NCBI RefSeq assembly: GCF_038066715.1
Contig: NZ_JBBUKT010000004.1
Location: 558,001-622,000, forward strand
DNA length: 64,000 nt
Origin: Luteolibacter sp. Y139
GTDB lineage: Bacteria > Verrucomicrobiota > Verrucomicrobiia > Verrucomicrobiales > Akkermansiaceae
Reading direction: 5' to 3'
A program made the translations under genes and the position numbers. This document shows positions 52,848 through 61,254 of the stretch, piece after piece. Each line of letters begins with the position of its first letter. Position 1 is the first letter of the stretch. The notes beneath the pieces are model-generated. The model had not been told where the DNA came from. It did no database searches and saw only the letters and a list, made by a program, of their open reading frames with translations.

Positions 52848-53642
52848 ATGCCGGTATTACGGAGAAACAACGTCATTGTTAAAGGTAGGGAGGACGGGCC
52901 CACGATGCTGTTCGCTCATGGCTACGGCTGTGACCAGAACATGTGGCGGCTGGTGACGCCGGCATTTGAGGAGGATCACCGGGTGGTGCTGTTCGATCAT
53001 GTGGGAGCGGGGCATTCGGATCATGCGGCGTTTGACCGGCAGAAGTATGCGACGCTGGATGGCTACGCGCTGGATATCGTCGAGATTGGGCGGGCGCTGG
53101 AGCTGAAGGATGCGGTATTCGTGGGGCATTCGGTGAGCGCGATGATGGGCGTGATCGCGGCGGCGATGGCGCCGGGGATGTTTGCGAGGCTGGTGCTGGT
53201 GGCTCCGTCGCCGTGCTATCTGAATGACGGGGACTACACGGGTGGCTTCACGCGCGCGGAGGTGGATGAGCTGCTGGATGCGCTCGACAAGAATCACATG
53301 GGCTGGTCGATGAACATGGCGCCGGTGATCATGGGCAATCCGGATCGCAAGGAGCTGGGCGATGAGCTCGCCAATAGTTTCTGCCGGACCAATCCGGAGA
53401 TCGCGAAGCACTTCGCGCGGACGACTTTCCTGACGGATGTGCGGGACATTCTGGATGATGCGGTGCTGCCGTCGCTGATCCTGCAGTGCTCGTCCGATGT
53501 GATCGCTCCTCTTTCGGTGGGAAGCTACATGCACGAGAAGATGCCGGACAGCGAACTGGTGGTGATGAAGGCGACGGGGCATTGCCCGAACCTGAGTGCG
53601 CCGGAGGAAACCATTGCCGCGATCCGCGAGTTCCTGTCATGA
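52848..53642 (+). CDS. RsbQ-like alpha/beta hydrolase
   Basis: 264 aa from ATG 52848. It resembles Bacillus RsbQ along its length: GYGCDQNMWRLVTPAFEED, HRVVLFDHVGAGHSD, VFVGHSVSAMM and GHCPNLSAPEETIAAI. The catalytic triad is Ser95, Asp217 and His245, next to RsbQ's Ser96/Asp219/His247. RsbQ makes or senses a small hydrophobic ligand for the PAS phosphatase RsbP; plant KAI2/DAD2 receptors are kin. Its stop overlaps the ATG of the next gene (a PAS histidine kinase) by 3 bp, so the two are coupled. Confidence 0.9.
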   Translation: MPVLRRNNVIVKGREDGPTMLFAHGYGCDQNMWRLVTPAFEEDHRVVLFDHVGAGHSDHAAFDRQKYATLDGYALDIVEIGRALELKDAVFVGHSVSAMMGVIAAAMAPGMFARLVLVAPSPCYLNDGDYTGGFTRAEVDELLDALDKNHMGWSMNMAPVIMGNPDRKELGDELANSFCRTNPEIAKHFARTTFLTDVRDILDDAVLPSLILQCSSDVIAPLSVGSYMHEKMPDSELVVMKATGHCPNLSAPEETIAAIREFLS

Positions 53643-54760
53643 GCGGGGAGGATCATCCACTGCTGCGCGACTTCGGGGACTTCTTCGAGAATAGCTTGTG
53701 CGGATATGCGATCCTGGATGGTGAAGATCGCTTCGTGCTGTGCAATGGTCCGCTCGCGCGCTGGCTTGGACACACGGTGGAAGAGCTGAAGGGGCGGAGA
53801 TTCGCCGAGCTGCTATCGATCGGTGGGAAGGTATTTCATGAGACTCATCTGGCGCCGCTGCTGAAGATGCAGGGGCACTACTCGGAGGTCTCGCTGGAGA
53901 TGGTGTGCCGGGATGGCAGCCGCTTGCCGGTGCTGGTAAATGCGATGCGAAGGCAGGAGGCGGACGAGGGCGGGATGATTTTCACCCGGCTGACGGTGCT
54001 GCTGGCGGTGGAGCGGCATGCGTATGAGGCGAGCCTGAGACAGGCGCGCGATACGGCGGAAACGAAGCTGATGGATGCCGAGGAGACGGCAGTGCTGCGC
54101 GAGCAATTCATCGCGGTGCTGGGGCATGACCTGCGCAATCCGCTGGGCGCGATCACGATGGGCACGGCCTTGCTGGCTGAGTCCGAGCTGAGTCCGCGTG
54201 ACCGAAAGCTGGTGGGGGCGATGGAGTCGAGTGCGCTGCGGATGAGCGAGCTGATCGAGAACGTGATGGACTTCGCGCGCTTCCGGCTCGGTGGCGGGGT
54301 GGTGCTGAATCGCAGGCCATCCGATTTGCAGAAGAGTTTCAGTGAGGTGGTCGCCGAGCTTCAGGTGATGCATCTCGGCCGGCAGATCGAGTGCGACATC
54401 GCCATCGATGGGCTGGTGGATTGTGATCCGGCGCGGCTGTCGCAGATCCTTTCGAATCTGTTAGCCAATGCCCTGACGCATGGCGCTTCCGATGAGCCGG
54501 TGCAGGTGACGGCGACGGTGGAAGGAGGCGATCTGGTGCTGCAGGTGGTCAACCGGGGCGAGGTGATTCCGGAGGCGATCATCGAGTCGCTCTTCCAGCC
54601 CTTCACGAGGGAGGAAGCGCGGAAGAGCCAGAATGGATTGGGACTCGGGCTGTACATCGCTTCCGAGGTGGCGAAGGCTCATGGTGGTTCGCTCACGGCG
54701 GCGTCGAGCTCGGAGGGGACGGAGTTTGTTTTCCGGATGCCGGTGGTGGTGGGGGTCTGA
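53639..54760 (+). CDS. PAS-domain sensor histidine kinase, partner of RsbQ-like hydrolase
   Basis: 373 aa, no transmembrane helix, so cytosolic. The PAS domain (about 12-110; FFENSLCGYAILDGEDRFVL, IGGKVFHETHLAPLLKMQGH, YSEVSLEMVCRDGSRLPVLV) has the sequence pattern of the RsbP PAS. A linker helix leads to HisKA with His163 in VLGHDLRNPLG and an HATPase domain (ANALTHGA, GLGLGLYIASEV). The hydrolase/PAS pairing is known from RsbQ-RsbP, but there the output is a PP2C phosphatase; here it is a kinase. The response regulator is not in the window. Confidence 0.9.
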   Translation: MSGEDHPLLRDFGDFFENSLCGYAILDGEDRFVLCNGPLARWLGHTVEELKGRRFAELLSIGGKVFHETHLAPLLKMQGHYSEVSLEMVCRDGSRLPVLVNAMRRQEADEGGMIFTRLTVLLAVERHAYEASLRQARDTAETKLMDAEETAVLREQFIAVLGHDLRNPLGAITMGTALLAESELSPRDRKLVGAMESSALRMSELIENVMDFARFRLGGGVVLNRRPSDLQKSFSEVVAELQVMHLGRQIECDIAIDGLVDCDPARLSQILSNLLANALTHGASDEPVQVTATVEGGDLVLQVVNRGEVIPEAIIESLFQPFTREEARKSQNGLGLGLYIASEVAKAHGGSLTAASSSEGTEFVFRMPVVVGV

Positions 54761-54801
54761 GGTGGCGGGCTGAATGGGCGAGGCGGGCTACCTTGGAAGG
54801 C

Positions 54802-55818
54802 TCATTCAGGGTCATCCAACTCTTCGAGGGTCACGTCCCTTGCTTCGCGAGGTGCGGGGATGGTGATTCCGGCGAGGTGTTCCGAGATTTCCCATAGGCG
54901 GGAGGCGGCTTCGGCATCGAGCGCTTGTTTCGGGATGGTGGCGGTGGTGGGAGCGCCGCGGGTTTCGCTGAAGCTGGCGGGGCCGTAGTAGCTGCCGCCT
55001 TTCGCGGTGGGTGAGGTGGCGGCGTAGAGCGAAGGGAGCGCTCCCTGGGAGGCGGGCTGGAACATGAACCAGAGGAGAGTGCGTGCGGTGCCGATGGCGC
55101 TCCAGCGGCCGGGGGCATTGTGCAGGAGATCGGTGCGGGCGATGCCGGGATGGGCGGCGATGCTGGTGACGCCCCATTGGCCGGCGGCGCTGCGACGCTG
55201 AAGCTCCAAGGCGAACATGAGGCAGGCGAGCTTCGATTGGCTGTAGGCTCGCATGGGCTTGTGGTGGTGCTCGGACTGGAGGTCGGCGAAGTCGATGATG
55301 CCGTCGCGGGCGGCGACGCTGGAGAGCGAGATGACGCGTGGCTTTTCGCCCTCGCAGAGGAGGGGCATGAGCTGGGCTGTTAGAGCAAAGTGGCCGAGGT
55401 AGTTGGTGGCGAACTGGAGTTCGAGGCCATCCTGGGTTTGTTGCCGTTTCGGTGGCATCATGACGGCGGCGTTGTTGATGAGGAGATCGAGGCTGTCGCG
55501 CTGGTCGCGCAGCCGCGCGCCGAAGTCGGCGATGGATTGGAGGCTGGCGAGATCGACCTGCTCGAAGCGGACGGTGGCCGAGGGCGCTTCATCGATGATG
55601 CGCGCGATGGCGTCCTCGCCCTTGCGGGGATTGCGACCGGCGATGATGACTTCGGCACCGGCGCGGGCGAGTTCCAGGGCGGTCTCGAGGCCGATGCCGC
55701 CGGTGCCGGTGATGATGGCCGAGCGGCCTTTCTGGGAAGGGATGTCGGCGGTGGTCCACGGGGTGCTGATCTTGGCGGCCTCCGGAGCTGACAGGGTTTT
55801 CATGGTGATGGTGGACAT
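54802..55818 (-). CDS. Short-chain dehydrogenase/reductase (retinol-dehydrogenase-like SDR)
   Basis: 338 aa, longer than a classical SDR and like the plant/animal RDH group. NAD(P)-binding TGTGGIG (38-44), NNAAV at 115-119, catalytic Ser167 and Tyr192-x3-Lys196 in YSQSK. Substrate unknown. The TetR gene upstream on the same strand (58 bp) and an operator-like site 16 bp before the start suggest control by that regulator. A 96-bp duplicate of the catalytic stretch is found at 47275-47370. Confidence 0.92.
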   Translation of the reverse strand: MSTITMKTLSAPEAAKISTPWTTADIPSQKGRSAIITGTGGIGLETALELARAGAEVIIAGRNPRKGEDAIARIIDEAPSATVRFEQVDLASLQSIADFGARLRDQRDSLDLLINNAAVMMPPKRQQTQDGLELQFATNYLGHFALTAQLMPLLCEGEKPRVISLSSVAARDGIIDFADLQSEHHHKPMRAYSQSKLACLMFALELQRRSAAGQWGVTSIAAHPGIARTDLLHNAPGRWSAIGTARTLLWFMFQPASQGALPSLYAATSPTAKGGSYYGPASFSETRGAPTTATIPKQALDAEAASRLWEISEHLAGITIPAPREARDVTLEELDDPE

Positions 55819-55833
55819 GGCTTGTTAGGGGAT

Positions 55834-55851
55834 TGACTGTCTGGTCACTCA
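55834..55851. promoter_or_regulatory. Putative TetR operator before the SDR gene
   Basis: TGACTGTCTGGTCACTCA lies 16-33 bp upstream of the SDR start and shares TGACTG and a GTCA half with the perfect site at 56466. Less symmetric than that site. Confidence 0.5.
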
Positions 55852-55876
55852 GGTATTTAGCGAAAAAAAGGGGTCC

Positions 55877-56443
55877 TTAGGAGGTGGCGCGCCAGAAGGT
55901 TTCGAAGCCGACGGTGCAGTGTTTGTCGGCGTTGGCGGGGTCATTGATCATGTAGTCCATGGTGGTCTCGGCGAGGGAGGTCATCATGGAACTGGCGAAG
56001 TTGGTGGCTCCGTTTTGCAGTGAGCCGCGGAGGCGCATGCGTTCCAGGACATCGATCAGGCCGGCGATGTTCTTGTAGACGGCGGCGCGGGTCTCCGGGG
56101 TGATCTGCTCGGAGACGGCGAGCTGGGCGAGGGCGCGGCGCTTGGGCGGGTGAGCGGCGGCCCAGTGCATCCAATTCCACCAGACGTGGTGGGCTTGCTT
56201 GCGGAGGGCGGCCTTCGCCGGGAAGCCCTCCACGGCGGCGGTGCCCATCTGGGTCTTCAATTCGAGGTAGAGCTGATTGAAGAGCTCGGTCTTGGTCTCG
56301 AAGTAGGTGAAGAGGGAGCCATTGGAAATGCCGGCCTCGCGGGCGATGGTGGCGGTGGGTGCGCTGAGGCCTTCCTGATCGATCACGCGGACCGCGGCCT
56401 CGAGGATCGCGGTGCGCTTGTCGTTGCTCTTGGGACGGGCCAT
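55877..56443 (-). CDS. TetR/AcrR-family transcriptional regulator
   Basis: 188 aa. N-terminal helix-turn-helix (RTAILEAAVRVIDQEGLSAP, TATIAREAGISNGSLFTYFE) is standard TetR; the rest is an all-helical ligand domain with several Trp (HHVWWNWMHWAA). A 14-bp perfect palindrome 23-36 bp before its start and a related site before the SDR gene suggest it represses itself and the SDR. The effector is unknown. Confidence 0.92.
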   Translation of the reverse strand: MARPKSNDKRTAILEAAVRVIDQEGLSAPTATIAREAGISNGSLFTYFETKTELFNQLYLELKTQMGTAAVEGFPAKAALRKQAHHVWWNWMHWAAAHPPKRRALAQLAVSEQITPETRAAVYKNIAGLIDVLERMRLRGSLQNGATNFASSMMTSLAETTMDYMINDPANADKHCTVGFETFWRATS

Positions 56444-56465
56444 CGGGAAACAAGGGAGCTTTAAA

Positions 56466-56479
56466 TGACTGACCAGTCA
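56466..56479. promoter_or_regulatory. TetR operator-like palindrome
   Basis: TGACTGACCAGTCA: arms TGACTG and CAGTCA around a 2-bp centre. It is located between the divergent-free LysE gene and the TetR start, in the typical place for autorepression. Confidence 0.7.
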
Positions 56480-56532
56480 ATTATTTTTGTTTCGCGGTGC
56501 GGAGGCGGGTTCGGAGGGCGCGGGGCTGCGAT

Positions 56533-57144
56533 CTATGCGCCGAGTGCCAGTTTCAGGGCGATGCCCCACATGACGAGGGCGATGGTGCCTTCGAGGATGC
56601 GCCAGGCAGAGGGTTTGGCGAATAGCGGGCGGAGCTGCTTGGCGGCGTAGCCGAGGGCGAAGAAGAAGAGGAAGGATCCGGTGGCGGCACCGGCTCCGAA
56701 GGAGAATTGCTTGCCGGGGAATTGGGTGGAGACGGTGCCTAACAGGACGACGGTATCGAGGTAGACGTGGGGATTTAGCCAGGTGATGGCGAGGCAGGCG
56801 AGGAGGGTGCGGGCGAGGCTGGAGGGAGTGCTGGTGTTTTCGACGACGAGGGCATCGCGGGAGCGGAGGGCGGAGCGGAGGCTCTTCGCGCCATACCATG
56901 TGAGGAAGGCGCCGCCGCCGTAGCGCATGGCGGGATTGATCCATGGGAGGATCATCGCGATCTTCGCGAAGCTGGTGATGCCGACGATGATGAGGATGGC
57001 ATCCGAGAGGGCGCAGGCGAGGCAGACGGCGAAGACGTGTTCGTGACGCAGGCCCTGGCGGAGGACGAAGACATTCTGGGCACCGATGGCGACGATGAGG
57101 CCGAGGCCCATGGTCATGCCTGCGATGTAGGTGGATGGGTCCAT
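56533..57144 (-). CDS. LysE/ArgO-type amino acid exporter
   Basis: 203 aa with six hydrophobic helices. Family motif at the start: GLIVAIGAQNVFVLRQGLRH, then ACALSDAILIIVGI and the second repeat with LACLAITWLNPHVYLDTVVL. These exporters remove lysine or arginine and related amino acids across the inner membrane. The gene precedes tetR on this strand by about 90 bp, so the operator at 56466 could also affect read-through. No ArgP/LysG regulator is linked. Confidence 0.9.
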   Translation of the reverse strand: MDPSTYIAGMTMGLGLIVAIGAQNVFVLRQGLRHEHVFAVCLACALSDAILIIVGITSFAKIAMILPWINPAMRYGGGAFLTWYGAKSLRSALRSRDALVVENTSTPSSLARTLLACLAITWLNPHVYLDTVVLLGTVSTQFPGKQFSFGAGAATGSFLFFFALGYAAKQLRPLFAKPSAWRILEGTIALVMWGIALKLALGA

Positions 57145-57209
57145 TGGCCGTGCCGGAGTTTCAGTCGGGATCCGGGTGGTGGCAATGGTGGGTGGTGGAG
57201 AGCAGCCAA

Positions 57210-57314
57210 CACGTCTAGTGCCCCTTCAGGGCACCGGTTGTCGGGCGGGGGAACCCAGGGCGGCGCTTTGCTTGCCCTAGGCTTAGGGCTGGTCTCCCCT
57301 TTGGGGCTGAAGAG
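57210..57314. repeat. Three-hairpin repeat R6, copy 3 (divergent)
   Basis: TGCCC-CTTCA-GGGCA, then CCCAGGGC with a longer loop and GCCCTAGG, then CCCC-TTT-GGGG and CTGAAGAG. The layout is the same as at 17386, but individual stems have drifted. Confidence 0.65.
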
Positions 57315-57325
57315 AAATGCGACGG

Positions 57326-58255
57326 CTACTTAAGCGTCTCGGCGCCGGGGCCGGTGTAGGTGGCGGCCCAGCGTTTGGCTTCTTCGGGATGGGCTTCGCG
57401 CCAGGTTTGGAAGGCGACTTTGAGGACGTCGGGATTGCGGCCGGCGCGGATGTTTGCGAGGGCGTAGTCGATGGCCTTTTGCGGGTTATCGGCGGCGAGG
57501 CGTTCGGCGACCTTGCGGCGTTCGCCGTCGAGGTCAGGGTCATTGGGGAGGTCATCGAGGATCTGGATGACGCGATCGGGATCGGTGGCGAAGAGGGTGC
57601 CGAGGATGGGCTCCATGGCATTCTGGAGGGCGCGGCCTTCGAGGCTGGAGTAGCGGTCGAGCGCGCGATCGGGATCGATGGCGGCGAGGCTGGCGATGGC
57701 CATTTGATAGGAGTCCTGATCCTTGAGCCTGGGATCGGCCTCGACGATGTCGAGGACGGCATCGGGATTGAGCTGGGAGTAGCGCCAGAGGGCGGGGAAG
57801 AGGCCGAGCTTGAAGAGCCATTCCTTGGGGAAGGCGGCTTGTTCGGCATCGCTGGCGGAGGGGTAGTTGCGGATGATCTCCTGATAGGTGGCGACCATTT
57901 CGCTGATCTCTTCCTCATCCATGGCGGCGTAGGTCTGGACCATGCGAAAGAGGAGGGAGGGATCGTCTTCCCAGCCGTTGAGTTTGATTTGCTGGAGGAG
58001 CCAGTCCCTGGACTTGCCGGGTTGGAAGTGTGGGTCGGTGGGGAGGAGGGATGGCTTGTCGGAGGATGCGTTGGCGGGGCGAGGGCGCTTGGCCGAGGCG
58101 TCGCGGGAGTCGCTGGTGCTGGCCTTGGTGGGCTTGGCTGCAGTCGCGGTGGGAGGAGCGGCGGCTTCATCCGCGGGGGGATGATCCATGGACCAGCGGC
58201 CGGTGAGGAACGCGGCGATGGCGACGAGGGGTAGGACGATCCACGGGTGCCTCAT
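57326..58255 (-). CDS. Membrane-anchored hypothetical protein
   Basis: 309 aa. N-terminal anchor (IVLPLVAIAAFLTGRWSMD) then a Pro/Ala/Ser-rich linker to about 80, then an all-helical domain with TPR- or HEAT-like pattern (DSYQMAIASLAAIDPDRALD, ILGTLFATDPDRVIQILDDL, AERLAADNPQKAIDYALANI). It shares its plan with the 386-aa protein at 45263. No catalytic signs; perhaps a periplasmic scaffold. It begins next to a gene-free 217 bp. Confidence 0.68.
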   Translation of the reverse strand: MRHPWIVLPLVAIAAFLTGRWSMDHPPADEAAAPPTATAAKPTKASTSDSRDASAKRPRPANASSDKPSLLPTDPHFQPGKSRDWLLQQIKLNGWEDDPSLLFRMVQTYAAMDEEEISEMVATYQEIIRNYPSASDAEQAAFPKEWLFKLGLFPALWRYSQLNPDAVLDIVEADPRLKDQDSYQMAIASLAAIDPDRALDRYSSLEGRALQNAMEPILGTLFATDPDRVIQILDDLPNDPDLDGERRKVAERLAADNPQKAIDYALANIRAGRNPDVLKVAFQTWREAHPEEAKRWAATYTGPGAETLK

Positions 58256-58472
58256 GGGTCATGGGATGGGGAGAAGTGGAGGGCGCGTCAAGCCGGGGCG
58301 TGTGGTTGACGGAGGGATTCATGGGGAATTCACTCCGGCTTCATGAGGTGTGGTCGGGGGTGTGTGAGGATGTCGGATATGACATGTTGATGTCTTTCCG
58401 GATGTCTTCCGCGGGTGAATATCCCACACGTCTGGTTCTTTCTTTCCCTCCCTACCCTTCCCTCCCGGTGCC

Positions 58473-59144
58473 ATGAAATCCCTGCTCCTTCTCTTGCTTT
58501 CGGCGACGCTCGTTCACGCGCAGACGACGGCGGCGGACCAATCGGCCGCGGCCTTCAAGGCTGCGAAGACGAAGCTGGATGTGAAGAATGAGGCGGAGAT
58601 GGCGAAGAAGGCCGGGGACAAGGAGAAGACGAAGAAGGAGTATCGCAAGGCGGTGCAGGATCTGGAGACCCGCTATCTGCCGGTGATGTTCACGGAGACC
58701 GGGACGGCGCAGAAGGCGGGGGATGCGGCGAAGGAGGAGGCGCTGAAGAAGACGTTGGACGAGTCCTTCAAGACGAAGATCGGCGAGGTGCTGATGGGAG
58801 GCAAGCTGCTGGACGTGTCGAGCGCGGGGCTGACGAAGATCGGCAGCGCGGTGGAAGGTGATCGCATCCAGCTGCAGTATATTTGCGGGACGTGGAACGT
58901 GTATCCGACTTCTCCGATGGTGAATCCGGATGAGACGGGGACGAAGGAGTGCAACATCAAGCTGCTGCACAAGGCGATCTCGGGAGAGGAGACGGTGATC
59001 GAGTCGAACATCAAGCACACGCGGGACAAGCCGTACACGCATGACGTGGAGATCCGGGGGACTTACTTTCTCATGATCTCCGGGACGGTGCACAACGCGC
59101 ACTCGGGGAGCACGGTTTACCGGGTGGTGGTGGCGAAGAAGTGA
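58473..59144 (+). CDS. Secreted hypothetical protein
   Basis: 223 aa with signal peptide 1-16. The mature part begins with a Lys/Ala-rich helical segment (AKKAGDKEKTKKEYRKAVQD) and ends in a beta-rich domain (IQLQYICGTWNVYPTSPMV, HDVEIRGTYFLMISGTVHN). The family is unknown. The gene precedes a small membrane protein by 6 bp, so the two form a unit. Confidence 0.68.
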   Translation: MKSLLLLLLSATLVHAQTTAADQSAAAFKAAKTKLDVKNEAEMAKKAGDKEKTKKEYRKAVQDLETRYLPVMFTETGTAQKAGDAAKEEALKKTLDESFKTKIGEVLMGGKLLDVSSAGLTKIGSAVEGDRIQLQYICGTWNVYPTSPMVNPDETGTKECNIKLLHKAISGEETVIESNIKHTRDKPYTHDVEIRGTYFLMISGTVHNAHSGSTVYRVVVAKK

Positions 59145-59150
59145 AGGACG

Positions 59151-59489
59151 ATGACGATCACGGAATCGAACGTGGCGAAGGTGATCTCGGTGATGACCGG
59201 GGTTTACTGGGCGGTGGTGGGTTTGCTTCTGTGGTGTGACTACGTATCCGGGAACTGGATGTACAAAGGAGGGTGGTGGATCGCGATCGTGCTCCTCACC
59301 GGGACCTGTGGGGTGGCGTTCTGGACGATGCTTGCTCCGTTGGCGATGCGATCGTTTCGAGGCAGTTCGTCAAAACGAGGGATACGGAAACTGGGCGAGT
59401 GGGCGTGGTGCTTCAGCACGATTCCGATGGTTCTCTTGTGCTTTGGCCTCGTCTGTACGCTCGTGTATTATCGGATCACCGAGGGATGA
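59151..59489 (+). CDS. Small hypothetical membrane protein
   Basis: 112 aa. Three hydrophobic segments (VISVMTGVYWAVVGLLLW, IAIVLLTGTCGVAFWTML, STIPMVLLCFGLVCTLVYY). It starts 6 bp after the secreted protein. A basic loop (SFRGSSSKRGIRK) sits between helices two and three. No family recognised. Confidence 0.6.
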   Translation: MTITESNVAKVISVMTGVYWAVVGLLLWCDYVSGNWMYKGGWWIAIVLLTGTCGVAFWTMLAPLAMRSFRGSSSKRGIRKLGEWAWCFSTIPMVLLCFGLVCTLVYYRITEG

Positions 59490-59565
59490 GGCCGCCGCCA
59501 GAGCGCGACGAGGTGGCAGTGTTTGTGTTCGAGCACAGCTCGTGGGAGGGAGGTGATTCCGTCGC

Positions 59566-60141
59566 TTGCCGAAGGAGGGATCCGGTGAATCGTTTGCGGC
59601 TAACGATTGGAAAGCGATGGGCGAGGGCGAGTCATCATCAGAAGCGAAGAGCGGTGGCGGGCCGCTGCCAGGGGTGCTGGCGGAGAATATCCGGGTGCTG
59701 CTGGACCAGCACCGGAGGGATCTGGACAAGGGGTCGAGGGCGCAGGTGGTGGTGAGGAGGATCGCGGACTTCGTGGGGAGTGTGAGCTTCATTTACCTGC
59801 ACCTGTTGTTTTATGGCGCGTGATGGTTCTTCCGTTCGCGGTTCGATCCGCATCTTGAAATGATGTCGGTGTGTGCGGCGCTGGAGTCGCTGTTCCTTTC
59901 GGCGTGCATCCTTTTCAACCAGAACCGGAACCGGGAGATCGCGGATGAGCGGGCGGAGCTGCACCTGCACATCAGCTTGCTGGCGGAGCGGGAGTCGACG
60001 CGGGTGATGCAGATGGTGGTGGGGATGGCGGAGCGGCTCGGGGTTCCGGCGGTGGATGATGGGGATGTGGAGGAGCTGATGAAGGATGTGCAGCCGACGG
60101 AGGTGCTGGAGGAAATCAAGAGGAGGAATGGGGTGGGGTGA
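59566..60141 (+). pseudogene. DUF1003 protein interrupted by an in-frame TGA
   Basis: The two halves 59566-59823 and 59860-60141 share one frame and together form a DUF1003 protein: VRRIADFVGSVSFIYLHLLF, then the TGA at 59821-59823, WFFRSRFDPHLEMMSVCAAL, ESLFLSACILFNQNRNREIA. The family reads through with an aromatic residue at this point, so a single TGG to TGA change (or an assembly error) is the simplest reading. The second half could also be translated from the ATG at 59860. Confidence 0.72.
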
Positions 60142-60506
60142 GGGTGAGATGGCCAATCACCAATCACCAATCACCAATCACCAATCACCAATCATCAATC
60201 TTCCAATCACCAATCTTCCAATCACCAATCGAAGTGGGTGAAGAGTGGATGGCTTTCGCTTGGGCGGAGTGCGAGGGGAGGAGAGCTTTTTGGGGGGTGC
60301 GGGCTCGATCTTCTCGCGGCCCTTCAGGCCGCCGGGTGATGTGGACATACCAACCCAGGGCGATGCCCTGGGCTTAGGGATTTCGCCCCTTTGGGGCTGG
60401 TGAGCGCCGGGCGCTGGTCGCTGGCGAGGTCAGATAAGGCGGCGCTAAAGCTTGTGCGCAAATTGGATAGACGCGGGGAGTGATTCCCGCCAAGGTTACG
60501 TAACCC
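60142..60506. repeat. Repeat region: heptamer array and three-hairpin element
   Basis: 60153-60194 has six perfect CCAATCA heptamers and degenerate ones to 60230. The R6 element (copy 4) spans 60308-60402. A perfect palindrome GGTTACGTAACC is at 60494-60505. No gene. Confidence 0.7.
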
Positions 60507-60728
60507 ATGAATCTCGCCCGCGTGTCGTCGCCGCCGCGTCCTGCGAATGGTAGCCAAGCCCACTTGTTGTGGATTTGCATTCGCATGGCTTTGATCTTCG
60601 CTCTGGCCTTATTGCCGCTGATTGCGGTGGGGGTGATTTTATTGCGAGGGATGAGTGAGAGGGCGATGGGGGGTGCGGCGGTGGAGAGGCCGGCGGTGGA
60701 GGTGGGGACGGAGATGGTGGAGAGGTGA
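60507..60728 (+). CDS. Possible small membrane protein
   Basis: 73 aa at most. The central part MALIFALALLPLIAVGVILL is a clear transmembrane helix, followed by an acidic tail (VERPAVEVGTEMVER). The first 26 residues may be repeat sequence, so a start at 60585 is equally possible. Weak evidence. Confidence 0.3.
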   Translation: MNLARVSSPPRPANGSQAHLLWICIRMALIFALALLPLIAVGVILLRGMSERAMGGAAVERPAVEVGTEMVER

Positions 60729-60814
60729 ATGCGGTGTTGATCCTGGCGATGTGAACTTCGGTTGTGGGGACCTTGGTCTATTGATTGAGTGTTTCGGGAG
60801 AGGTCGGGGATGAC

Positions 60815-60846
60815 GGGGCGACAGGAGTCTCGCCCCTCCTCAGGGG
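60815..60846. repeat. Repeat R4, copy 5 (imperfect)
   Basis: GGGGCGACA, GGAG, TCTCGCCCC with one mismatch, then TCCTCAGGGG. The stem letters again differ from the other copies. Confidence 0.5.
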
Positions 60847-60950
60847 AGGCGATGCGGGCGTGTTTGGTGGAGCGGGGTTGGTGGGTGGTTCGAGTCCGCC
60901 TGAAGGCGGGACTACGTACGCTTGGGGGCGAGCAGTAAGGGACCGTTCGG

Positions 60951-61062
60951 GCGGAATGAATTCCGCGCTCCCAGTGGAAGGCGCTCCCAGTGGAAGGCGC
61001 TCCCAGTGGAAGGCGCTCCCAGTGGAAGGCACTCCGAGTGGGAGACGCTTCCGAGTTGGAAG
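60951..61062. repeat. Repeat R5 and 16-bp tandem array
   Basis: R5 hairpin GCGGAAT-GA-ATTCCGC (60951-60966) leads into four perfect tandem copies of GCTCCCAGTGGAAGGC (60967-61030) and two degenerate copies (61031-61062). The R5 tail GCTCCCAGTGG is the repeated part. Confidence 0.85.
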
Positions 61063-61254
61063 ATGCTGGAGGCGTACAAAAAATGGAGCACTCCATCACT
61101 TGGATGGAGTGCCCAGCCCGCTTCTGTCTCTGTTGGGTTTGGGTCGGGGTCTTGGGTTCGGAGACAGTGCGCGCCAGATGGTCTGGGTCAGCTAGAAGCT
61201 CGTCCCATTTCAAGCGCCCGCAAGAGACGAATTTTCAAAGGGTCCCATCGGTTT
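61063..61254. other. Gene-free stretch
   Basis: Between the tandem array and the hybrid kinase gene I see no gene, terminator or repeat. Confidence 0.5.

Noticed and set aside
59821..59823. Selenocysteine at the DUF1003 TGA
   Set aside because: No SECIS-like hairpin directly downstream and no selenoprotein history for the family; a nonsense mutation is simpler.
60153..61062. Possible CRISPR array
   Set aside because: The repeats are contiguous heptamers and 16-mers without unique spacers, and no cas genes are nearby.
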